From contig CAKZQX010000827.1 in NCBI GenBank assembly GCA_937141995.1, forward strand, positions 1-5,114: a stretch of 5,114 nt of DNA. Reading direction: 5' to 3'. Shown here in pieces: positions 1-5,114 of this stretch (its first letter is position 1; each line of letters begins with the position of its first letter). Origin of the DNA: an uncultured Chloroflexaceae bacterium. Lineage in GTDB: Bacteria; Chloroflexota; Chloroflexia; Chloroflexales; Chloroflexaceae. The translations under genes were made by a program, and so were the position numbers. The notes beneath the pieces are model-generated. The model made no database searches, was not told the DNA's origin, and saw only the letters and a list, made by a program, of their open reading frames with translations.

Positions 1-2
1 TT

Positions 3-878
3 CAGGGGGATTATGAACGAGCCATTGAGCACTATGTTTATGCCGAAGATCTGGCACGTCATATCAGTGCGAAATATGCACTCAGTTTTGCCTATACCAA
101 CACAGCCTATGCCTATTACTGTTTAAGCATGTATGATCAGGCTGAGGCACACTGTCGAACGGCCATCAAACTCTGCCAGGATATGCGGGACAAAGCCGGT
201 CTTGCGCATATTTATGACATGTTTGGGATGATTACTTTTAATCGTGGAAACTATAATCGGGCGTTGCATTCCTCTTATGAAAAGGCGTTAGCATTACACC
301 AGGAACTTGGCAGCAGCTATCAAGAGGGAAATACGCTTATACATATGGCAAATGCCTATAATGCGTTATCACAACCCGCCCATGCTCGCGTTCTGGCTTA
401 TCGCGCCCGGGAGATTGCCGAGCGGGTTCAGGGGCCGCAACTTCAGGTTGAGGTACTTAATGCTCTGGCTGAGGCGGACCTGCTCAGTGCCACTGTCCCG
501 AGTGAAGCTGATCGCACAGGATTGACACCAGCCGAACTGCTGGTTCGTAGTACCGAACAGTCCCGGCAGGCCGCCGAACGCGCCGCTGCAATTGGTAGCC
601 GACTGGATCAGGGTATCGCCCTCCGGCTGCTGGGCCAGGCAGCGGCACGCCAGGGTCTGCCCTACGATGAGCATTTTCAGGCCGGCCTGGCTATCTTTGC
701 CGAGATCAAAAACCGCTTTGAACGCGCGCGTACTCAGGCGCGCTATGCCGAAGCACTTGCCGGGACAACCTTTTCGGCGGCGTCTGCGTATCTAAATCAG
801 GCGCGCGCAACGTTTATCGAGATAGGCGCACGCGGGGAACTGGCGCGCCTCAGCAATTTCAGTGAGAAATCTCAGTGA
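3..878 (+). CDS. TPR-repeat protein, C-terminal part (5' end outside window)
   Basis: The frame is open from position 3 to the TGA at 876-878, giving 291 visible residues; the true start lies upstream. The ATG at 129 is only an internal methionine, because repeat-like sequence (QGDYERAIEHY) already precedes it. At least three or four tetratricopeptide-like helix pairs are visible, for example around SMYDQAEAHCRTAIKLC, RGNYNRALHSSYEKALALH and QPAHARVLAYRAREIAERV. They are followed by an alanine-rich helical region that ends in a degenerate repeat (ASAYLNQARATFIEIGARGELARL). TPR solenoids bind proteins or peptides. This kind of tail is common at the C-terminus of large cytoplasmic signalling proteins (STAND ATPases, cyclase-like regulators, SARP/MalT-type regulators), but which one cannot be decided without the N-terminus. 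No signal peptide or membrane segment is visible in this part. GC content by hand count is about 44% over 1-360 and about 61% over 361-840, an unusual shift inside one gene. The small gene at 891 follows after 12 bases and is probably co-transcribed. Confidence 0.85.
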   Translation, partial: QGDYERAIEHYVYAEDLARHISAKYALSFAYTNTAYAYYCLSMYDQAEAHCRTAIKLCQDMRDKAGLAHIYDMFGMITFNRGNYNRALHSSYEKALALHQELGSSYQEGNTLIHMANAYNALSQPAHARVLAYRAREIAERVQGPQLQVEVLNALAEADLLSATVPSEADRTGLTPAELLVRSTEQSRQAAERAAAIGSRLDQGIALRLLGQAAARQGLPYDEHFQAGLAIFAEIKNRFERARTQARYAEALAGTTFSAASAYLNQARATFIEIGARGELARLSNFSEKSQ

Positions 879-886
879 AGGGGGGG
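878..886 (+). promoter_or_regulatory. Ribosome binding site of the NHLP-clan small gene
   Basis: A purine run (AAGGGGGGG) begins at the last base of the upstream TGA stop and ends 4 bases before the ATG at 891. It is G-rich rather than a canonical AGGAGG and the spacing is short, but it supports the 891 start. Its overlap with the TPR stop codon fits translational coupling within one transcript. Confidence 0.5.
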
Positions 887-890
887 CTGA

Positions 891-1109
891 ATGTCGCAGG
901 AAGCGGTGGAGCGGGTGCTGGGCCGGGCGATGACCGATGCGGAGTTTCGCCGGCAGTTGATCGATGATGCCCGCGCGGCCTGTAAGGGCTATGATCTGAC
1001 CGAGGAAGAACTGGATGCGCTCGAAGCGCTGGATGCCGAGAGCATGAAGGCGTTTGCCGGTACACTTGATGCGCGTATTTCCAAAACCGGGGGACGGGGG
1101 TTTATGTAG
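891..1109 (+). CDS. Small NHLP-clan (Os1348-like) protein, possible RiPP-precursor relative
   Basis: A complete 72-aa protein runs from the ATG at 891 to the TAG at 1107-1109. The pattern MSQEAVERVLGRAMTDAEFRRQL, then YDLTEEELDALEALD, then AFAGTLDARISK matches my memory of the Os1348 family in the NHLP (nitrile-hydratase-like leader peptide) clan. Proteins of that clan are known or suspected leaders of ribosomally made modified peptides. Residues 4-30 and 37-60 look helical. The only cysteine is C31. The C-terminus reads K65-T-G67-G68-R-G-F-M72, so a Gly-Gly of the sort used as a leader cleavage site lies just four residues from the end, leaving almost no core peptide. The protein is acidic in its middle and has no signal peptide or membrane helix. 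It lies 12 bases behind the TPR gene. No maturase, peptidase-transporter or cyclodehydratase gene is in the window, so RiPP function is unproven. A non-precursor role, such as a carrier or regulator, is equally possible. Confidence 0.8.
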   Translation: MSQEAVERVLGRAMTDAEFRRQLIDDARAACKGYDLTEEELDALEALDAESMKAFAGTLDARISKTGGRGFM

Positions 1110-1122
1110 AATGTGGGCAAAG

Positions 1123-1181
1123 GATAGTATTTTTATTGCAGAGAAGCGCTGCGGCGCAACTCTGCCGTTTTCCATACTATC
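1123..1181. repeat. 59-bp nested inverted repeat (three-tier hairpin)
   Basis: Three concentric perfect stems are visible. The outer stem is GATAGTAT (1123-1130) with ATACTATC (1174-1181), 8 bp. The middle stem is GCAGAG (1138-1143) with CTCTGC (1160-1165), 6 bp. The inner stem is GCGC (1146-1149) with GCGC (1154-1157) around a TGCG loop. The middle and inner stems are separated by a symmetric AA/AA internal loop; the outer and middle stems by a 7/8-base pyrimidine-rich loop. The element starts 13 bases after the stop of the small gene and lies between convergent genes, so it could end or stabilise transcripts from both sides. There is no U-tract on either flank, so it is not a canonical intrinsic terminator. 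It could also be a structured RNA or a small palindromic repeat element. Confidence 0.65.
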
Positions 1182-1197
1182 GTCAGGTGTTATACCA

Positions 1198-1225
1198 GGT
1201 TGCCATCAACCCGGCAATCAGCCGG
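1198..1225. repeat. Two abutting small hairpins in convergent intergenic region
   Basis: GGTTG (1198-1202) can pair with CAACC (1207-1211) around a 4-base loop, and CCGGC (1211-1215) with GCCGG (1221-1225) around a 5-base loop. A third pairing, TTGCC (1200-1204) with GGCAA (1213-1217), excludes both. No T-run follows on either strand. They could contribute to 3'-end formation for the minus-strand gene, whose stop is about 100 bases away, but the stems are short and could be chance. The rest of 1226-1322 shows nothing I can name. Confidence 0.3.
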
Positions 1226-1322
1226 AACGGACGCAACGGCACAGGGCTGCACGTTCCCATTCATCACCTCTAGGTCCACTGTGTCTACCGTAGCGATGAC
1301 AACGAAATCAGTATAACCCGGT

Positions 1323-2024
1323 TCACCCAACCGTCAGCGCACTCGCCAGCGCGCCGCTACGCAACTCCGGGCAACCCGGCAAAACTGTGCGTACCTCTAG
1401 CCGGTATGCCCCGGCCTTCAGGCTCGAGGGGATGCTGAAGACCAGTTCGCCCGGTTTGTTGGTCGCCACAAAGGTGATCCGTAACAGATCGCGGCCATTG
1501 GAGCAGAGGAAGATGCCCTGCTGGGGATCTTTGGGATCAAACGTGAGTTGATTGCCCCGGACCCGCCCGATGCCGCCGGGAGTTAGCGTGCTGTTGACCG
1601 TACTACTGCTGATATCGGTGAATTCCAGCAGGATTGGCTCCAGTTTGTTGGACTCGATCTTCTCGACCCGGGCCTGGGTTTGCAGCAGTTCGCGCAGGCG
1701 TGGAGCCGGGTTTGCCACCGCATCCAGTTGATGCTGCTCCGGAGTAAAGCTGTCGTTTGCGCCCGCGAAGTCGCCGCGAATACGGGGCACCAGGCTGACG
1801 GCGGGCAGATTGACGCGCCAGCCGTCAAGTAGCAGACTCTCGATAGCGCGTGCTTCCGCTTCCAGAATACGCAGCACCTTGGCCGGCGTCAGGGAGGCGT
1901 CCTGTTCCTGTATGCGCTGCGCAATTGCCGCCAGATCGGCCGTACCGGCGGCCTGCACCATCGCGCTATAATCGTTCGGGTCGCTCGTCAGAGTGTTCTC
2001 GTAGAGGGCATACCGGATGGGCAT
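1323..2024 (-). CDS. HU/IHF-like DNA-binding domain protein with C-terminal DUF4469-like domain
   Basis: A complete 233-aa protein starts at the ATG on 2024-2022 and stops with TGA at 1325-1323. This start is chosen because AGGAGGA lies 6 bases upstream; an in-frame ATG at 2120 would add 32 residues but has no such support. Residues 1-115 (YALYENTLTSDPNDYSAMVQ, then a helical ILEAEARAIESLLLDGWRVN, then VSLVPRIRGDF and FTPEQHQLDAVANP) resemble the HU/IHF-like domain of Bacteroidetes proteins annotated 'DNA-binding domain / DUF4469'. Residues of about 128-233 (LTPGGIGRVRGNQLTF, DPQQGIFL, then PSSLKAGAYRLEVRT) resemble the DUF4469 Ig-like beta-sandwich, ending in the typical strand ALTVG. No signal peptide is visible, so a cytoplasmic location is likely. 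The exact function of this family is not established. The gene is convergent with the small NHLP-clan gene and divergent from mutS. I found no convincing promoter upstream. Confidence 0.85.
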   Translation of the reverse strand: MPIRYALYENTLTSDPNDYSAMVQAAGTADLAAIAQRIQEQDASLTPAKVLRILEAEARAIESLLLDGWRVNLPAVSLVPRIRGDFAGANDSFTPEQHQLDAVANPAPRLRELLQTQARVEKIESNKLEPILLEFTDISSSTVNSTLTPGGIGRVRGNQLTFDPKDPQQGIFLCSNGRDLLRITFVATNKPGELVFSIPSSLKAGAYRLEVRTVLPGCPELRSGALASALTVG

Positions 2025-2030
2025 GGTCAA

Positions 2031-2037
2031 TCCTCCT
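2031..2037 (-). promoter_or_regulatory. Shine-Dalgarno site of the DUF4469-like gene
   Basis: The minus strand reads AGGAGGA with a 6-base spacer before the ATG at 2024. This near-perfect site decides the start in favour of 2024 over the longer in-frame ATG at 2120. Confidence 0.85.
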
Positions 2038-2143
2038 GGGTCCAGGCGGGGGAGCCCCGTGCAAACAGCGATTCTTCCATGCAGTGTACCCGATAACCGT
2101 GCGGCAAAACTAGCCTCCACGCCCTTACCTTCGTCCCGTCTGA

Positions 2144-2183
2144 GGGGTACTATCGGGGCTAGTTGCGGGTGGGACTTGGGGGG
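2144..2183 (+). other. G-tract cluster, possible G-quadruplex, upstream of mutS promoter
   Basis: Five runs of three or more G lie on the plus strand within 40 bases, at 2144-2147, 2155-2158, 2167-2169, 2171-2173 and 2178-2183. The loops are 7, 8, 1 and 4 bases. GGGGTACT also occurs twice, at 2144-2151 and 2180-2187. One loop slightly exceeds the usual 7-base limit, so quadruplex folding is possible but not certain. The cluster ends about 30 bases before the mutS -10 box. Confidence 0.4.
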
Positions 2184-2210
2184 TACTCCCTACACACCAC
2201 AACGCCCATT

Positions 2211-2229
2211 TGTGCTATAATATGGCACA
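2211..2229 (+). promoter_or_regulatory. Extended -10 promoter of mutS inside a near-palindrome
   Basis: TATAAT at 2216-2221 is a perfect -10 hexamer, and TG at 2213-2214 gives the extended form TGnTATAAT. No good TTGACA-like -35 is found 16-18 bases upstream (the sequence there is CACACC-like), as is usual for extended -10 promoters. Transcription would start near 2228, leaving a leader of about 65 bases. The stretch 2211-2229 is also a near-palindrome centred on 2220: eight of nine arm positions pair (TGTGC and ATA against TAT and GCACA, with a T/G mismatch). A dimeric repressor bound there would block the promoter, but this is only an inference. Confidence 0.6.
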
Positions 2230-2273
2230 TCCCGACGATTGAGTACGGACCCGGAAATACGAGCATAGTGCGC

Positions 2274-2283
2274 AGGATGGGAG
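2274..2283 (+). promoter_or_regulatory. Ribosome binding site of mutS
   Basis: AGGATGGGAG precedes the ATG at 2293, with GGGAG ending 9 bases before the start. An in-frame TAG at 2266-2268 and no other ATG or GTG between it and 2293 make this start secure. Confidence 0.65.
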
Positions 2284-2292
2284 CAGCACGCG

Positions 2293-5114
2293 ATGGCTAA
2301 ACTTGAACTCCACGAGTGGTACCGCCAGTACCAGAAGCTCAAGGCCCAGAATCCGGACGCGATTCTTCTCTACCGGCTGGGCGACTTCTACGAGACCTTT
2401 GACGATGATGCCAAGCTGGTAGCCGAACTGCTGGATGTGACGCTGACCCGCAAAGACTACGCGGTCGATAAGTCCAAGCCTAAAGAGGAGCAGAAGCTCT
2501 TTGCACCGATGGCCGGCATGCCCTACCACGCCGTCGAAGGCTATGTGGCCCGGCTGGTCAATCTGGGCTACCGCATCGCCATCGCCGAGCAGATGAGCGA
2601 AACCCCCTCAAGTAAGAAGGACACCCGCCCGCGCTCGGTGTTTGCCTCCGGGGTGGACCATATCGGGAAGCAGCGTGGCGTCGCCCACCGCGAGATTGTT
2701 CGGGTGATTACGCCCGGCACGCTACTCGACACGGCGCTGCTGCCCACCAACAAAAATAACTACCTGGCCGCCGTGATTGCTGAGAAGGGGCAGATTGGCC
2801 TGGCCTATGCCGATCTGAGTACGGGAGAGTTTGCCGCTACCGAGTTTAGCGGCGAGCGGGCGGCGGTGCAACTGGAGGGCGAACTGGTGCGCCTGCAGGT
2901 GGCCGAGGTGCTGGTTCCCGACGACGAAAATTTGCGGTTGCCGGGGCTGGCACCCACCACCGCCCGCCTGACGCACGACCTGGCCCCGATGACGAAAGAC
3001 GAGCGCGAACTGCTGATGCCTCACGAGCGGGTTGCGCGCCGTCTGGAGCAGGAGAACGCCACGCGCTGGACCAATGGGCATGTCACGCCGCTGCCCGCCT
3101 GGCGCTGGGAGGCGGCCACTACACGCGATACCTTGCTTCAGCAGTTCGGGGTGCAGTCGCTGGCCGGCTTCGGGCTGGAGCAGAAGCCGCTGGCGACGCG
3201 CGCGGCCGGTGCGGCCCTGCAATACATCCACGAGACGCAGCGCACCACCGCCGCGCAGATTACCGCATTGCGCAGTTACACCACGGGCGCGTTTATGTTC
3301 CTCGACCCGCAGACCCGGCGCAATCTGGAGATTCTGGAGGGGAGCGGCGGCAAGGCGAAGGGCGCATTGATTGGTGTCCTGGACCGCACGCGTACGCCGA
3401 TGGGCGGGCGATTGCTGCGACGCTGGCTCTCGCAGCCGCTGCTCGATCTGGCGGCGCTGCTGGCGCGGCAGGCGGCGGTGGCGGCCTGCGTGGATGATAC
3501 GCTACTACGGGCGGAACTGCGCCGGGCGCTGGGTGAGATTGGCGATATGGAGCGGGCGGTTAACCGGATTATTCAGGGCGTTAGTGTGGCGACGCCGCGC
3601 GATCTGGTGCAACTGCGCCAGGCGTTGCGGGCGATCCCCGCTGTGAGTGCCGCGATTGGCGATCAGGTAGCCGTGCTGGGCGCCGCCGAACCGGGAACTG
3701 AGAACCGGGGGCCGCAACCGGCGCAGAATGGCGCGGCGCTGGTGCGCGAACGCGGCAAACCGGCTCCCCGCGTCCTGGGTGATGATCTCTTTGGTGAAGA
3801 AGAGGAAGAAGCACTGGATGCGTCGCAATCGGCACCCGGCACCGGCGACGGCAACGCAGCCGCAGCTTCCCGCCCGCCGGCGGAGCTACTTGATGCCTGT
3901 GCGGATGTGCTGGCCCTGCTGGAGCACGCCCTGGATGATGATCCGCCCGCGCTGCTGGGTACCTCCAACTATCTGCGCTGTGAGGAGGGCGGCGAGCGGC
4001 CGCGTCGGGTGATTCGCCCCGGCTTTGATCAGCGTATGGATCAACTGGTGGCGGCCAACCGCGAGGCGCAGAACTTTATCGATGGCATGGAGGCGCGTGA
4101 GCGCGAACGCACCGGCATCAAGTCGCTCAAGGTGGATTATAACAAGGTCTTTGGCTACTATATCGAACTGCCCAGAGCACAGTCGGGACAGGCTCCCAAA
4201 CATTATGAGCGCAAGCAGACATTGGTCAATGCCGAGCGCTACATCACCGCCGAGTTGAAGGAGTATGAGCGGATTGTGCTCAACGCGCAGCAACAACTGG
4301 TGGAACTGGAGCGCGAGGCTTTCCGGCGGATGTGTGAGGAGTTGATGGCCTACACCGACCGGCTGCGGATAACGGCGCAGACGCTGGCGCGGGTCGATGT
4401 GTTTGCAGCCCTGGGTGAAGCGGCTGTGCGTGGGCGCTACACCCGTCCCGTGCTGGACGAGAGCACGCGCCTGCAGATCAGCGGCGGGCGGCATCCCGTG
4501 GTGGAGCAAGTGCTGGATGAGGCGTTTGTGCCCAACGATACTGCCCTCGACACGGAGGCCGAGCAGTTGCTGGTCATTACCGGGCCGAATATGGCGGGCA
4601 AGAGTACCGTACTGCGGCAGGTGGCCCTGATTGTGCTGATGGCACAGGTAGGTAGTTTTGTGCCCGCCGAGGCGGCGACAATCGGGCTGGTGGATCGGAT
4701 CTTCACCCGGATCGGCGCGCAGGATGATATCGCCACCGGCCAGAGTACCTTTATGGTTGAGATGACTGAGACTGCTGCGCTCCTGGCGCAGAGCAGCCGC
4801 CGCAGCCTGATCATCCTGGATGAGGTGGGCCGAGGCACCAGTACCTACGACGGCATGGCGATTGCTCGCGCGGTGGTGGAGTATATCCACAATGAGCCGC
4901 GCTTGCAGTGCCGCACGCTCTTTGCCACGCACTACCATGAACTGACCGCCCTGGAGCACCTGCTCCCGCGCGTGCAGAACTACCACATGGCCGCAGTCGA
5001 GCAGGAGGGGCATGTGGTCTTCCTCTACGAACTGCGGCGCGGGGGCGCGGATCGCAGCTATGGTATCCATGTGGCCGAACTGGCGGGCATCCCGCGCCCG
5101 GTAATCCGACGGGC
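2293..5114 (+). CDS. mutS: DNA mismatch repair ATPase MutS (3' end outside window)
   Basis: 940 complete codons are read without a stop; the window ends before the C-terminus. MutS binds mispaired or looped DNA as a dimer, clamps on it with ATP and recruits MutL. The mismatch-reading motif is F32-Y33-E34 (in LGDFYETF), followed by PMAGMPYHA in domain I. The connector domain covers roughly 150-285 (YADLSTGEF at 172-180). The lever/core includes GAFMFLDPQTRRNLEI near 332-347, and the clamp contains VDYNKVFGYYIEL near 614-626. The ATPase has Walker A TGPNMAGKST (763-772), STFMVEMTE (818-826), Walker B LIILDE with D843 and E844, EVGRGTSTYDG, FATHYHEL (877-884) and DRSYGIHVAELAGIP (920-934). The Walker lysine is K770 against about 620 in E. 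coli MutS, reflecting insertions at about 58-70, 109-130 and 462-528, the last low-complexity and acidic. FYE makes this a true MutS, not MutS2. Catalytic motifs are intact, so the protein should be active. It is divergent from the DUF4469-like gene. Confidence 0.97.
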   Translation, partial: MAKLELHEWYRQYQKLKAQNPDAILLYRLGDFYETFDDDAKLVAELLDVTLTRKDYAVDKSKPKEEQKLFAPMAGMPYHAVEGYVARLVNLGYRIAIAEQMSETPSSKKDTRPRSVFASGVDHIGKQRGVAHREIVRVITPGTLLDTALLPTNKNNYLAAVIAEKGQIGLAYADLSTGEFAATEFSGERAAVQLEGELVRLQVAEVLVPDDENLRLPGLAPTTARLTHDLAPMTKDERELLMPHERVARRLEQENATRWTNGHVTPLPAWRWEAATTRDTLLQQFGVQSLAGFGLEQKPLATRAAGAALQYIHETQRTTAAQITALRSYTTGAFMFLDPQTRRNLEILEGSGGKAKGALIGVLDRTRTPMGGRLLRRWLSQPLLDLAALLARQAAVAACVDDTLLRAELRRALGEIGDMERAVNRIIQGVSVATPRDLVQLRQALRAIPAVSAAIGDQVAVLGAAEPGTENRGPQPAQNGAALVRERGKPAPRVLGDDLFGEEEEEALDASQSAPGTGDGNAAAASRPPAELLDACADVLALLEHALDDDPPALLGTSNYLRCEEGGERPRRVIRPGFDQRMDQLVAANREAQNFIDGMEARERERTGIKSLKVDYNKVFGYYIELPRAQSGQAPKHYERKQTLVNAERYITAELKEYERIVLNAQQQLVELEREAFRRMCEELMAYTDRLRITAQTLARVDVFAALGEAAVRGRYTRPVLDESTRLQISGGRHPVVEQVLDEAFVPNDTALDTEAEQLLVITGPNMAGKSTVLRQVALIVLMAQVGSFVPAEAATIGLVDRIFTRIGAQDDIATGQSTFMVEMTETAALLAQSSRRSLIILDEVGRGTSTYDGMAIARAVVEYIHNEPRLQCRTLFATHYHELTALEHLLPRVQNYHMAAVEQEGHVVFLYELRRGGADRSYGIHVAELAGIPRPVIRR
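3688..3708 (+). repeat. Triple heptanucleotide repeat (GAACYGR) inside mutS
   Basis: Three tandem 7-base units read GAACCGG, GAACTGA and again GAACCGG, coding in frame for E466-P-G-T-E-N-R472. Such GAACCGR/GAGAACC heptad strings are familiar to me from intergenic simple repeats of many GC-rich bacteria, Chloroflexia included. Here the string sits in the low-complexity insertion of the MutS core, in a length divisible by three, so the frame is kept. Confidence 0.6.

Noticed and set aside
792..1175. A 127-codon minus-strand frame across the TPR and NHLP-clan genes
   Set aside because: It is antisense to two supported genes and starts inside the palindromic element; it shows no family features.
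1054..1293. A 79-codon plus-strand frame overlapping the end of the small gene and the intergenic region
   Set aside because: It overlaps the better-supported NHLP-clan gene, runs through the nested palindrome, and has no recognisable domain or ribosome binding site.
1189..1317. GTTATAC and GTATAAC inverted repeat as an integron attC site
   Set aside because: The core does not fit GTTRRRY, the arms are in the wrong order for attC, and no integrase or cassette structure is present; a 7-bp match can be chance.
1110..1322. Canonical intrinsic terminators for the convergent genes
   Set aside because: Hairpins are present but none is followed by a T-run on either strand, so only non-canonical 3'-end elements can be proposed.
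2025..2120. N-terminal extension of the DUF4469-like protein from an ATG at 2120
   Set aside because: The 32 extra residues do not resemble the family, there is no ribosome binding site there, and a near-perfect AGGAGGA precedes the ATG at 2024.
2222..2242. A six-codon leader peptide (MAHPDD) in front of mutS
   Set aside because: Its ATG lies before the predicted transcription start and has no ribosome binding site.
3886..5070. A 394-codon open frame on the minus strand opposite mutS
   Set aside because: It lies wholly antisense to the conserved MutS core, clamp and ATPase domains, its translation resembles no family I know, and long antisense frames are expected in GC-rich genes.

Overview
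The window looks like chromosomal DNA from a GC-rich bacterium, most likely a member of the Chloroflexota (class Chloroflexia: Roseiflexus, Oscillochloris or Kouleothrix-like). This placement is an inference from three things: the style of the MutS N-terminus and its insertions, a small protein resembling the 'Os1348 family NHLP clan' proteins, and a TPR-type signalling protein tail. No rRNA, tRNA, CRISPR array, transposase or phage gene is visible.

Layout. Positions 3-878 (+) hold the C-terminal part of a TPR-repeat protein whose start lies outside the window. Twelve bases later, positions 891-1109 (+) encode a 72-aa NHLP-clan small protein, probably in the same transcript. Positions 1110-1322 are a convergent intergenic region. 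It carries a striking nested inverted repeat (1123-1181) and two smaller hairpins, but no canonical U-tailed terminator. Positions 1323-2024 (-) encode a two-domain protein with an HU/IHF-like N-terminus and a DUF4469-like Ig-fold C-terminus. Positions 2025-2292 form the divergent intergenic region upstream of mutS. It contains a G-tract cluster, an extended -10 promoter inside a near-palindrome, and a ribosome binding site. Positions 2293-5114 (+) are mutS, truncated by the window end after 940 codons.

How the parts relate. The TPR tail and the small NHLP-clan gene plausibly form one functional unit, either regulatory or linked to peptide maturation, but partners such as maturases or peptidase-transporters are not in view. 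The DUF4469-like gene and mutS are divergent and need not be functionally linked. mutS is the core mismatch-repair ATPase; mutL is not visible.

The items most worth a second look are: the NHLP-clan peptide, whose Gly-Gly lies only four residues from its end, placed next to a TPR gene; the 59-bp nested palindrome behind it; the near-palindrome over the mutS -10 box; and a low-complexity insertion in the MutS core carrying a heptanucleotide repeat. I see no clear case for a complete new multi-gene system in these 5.1 kb.
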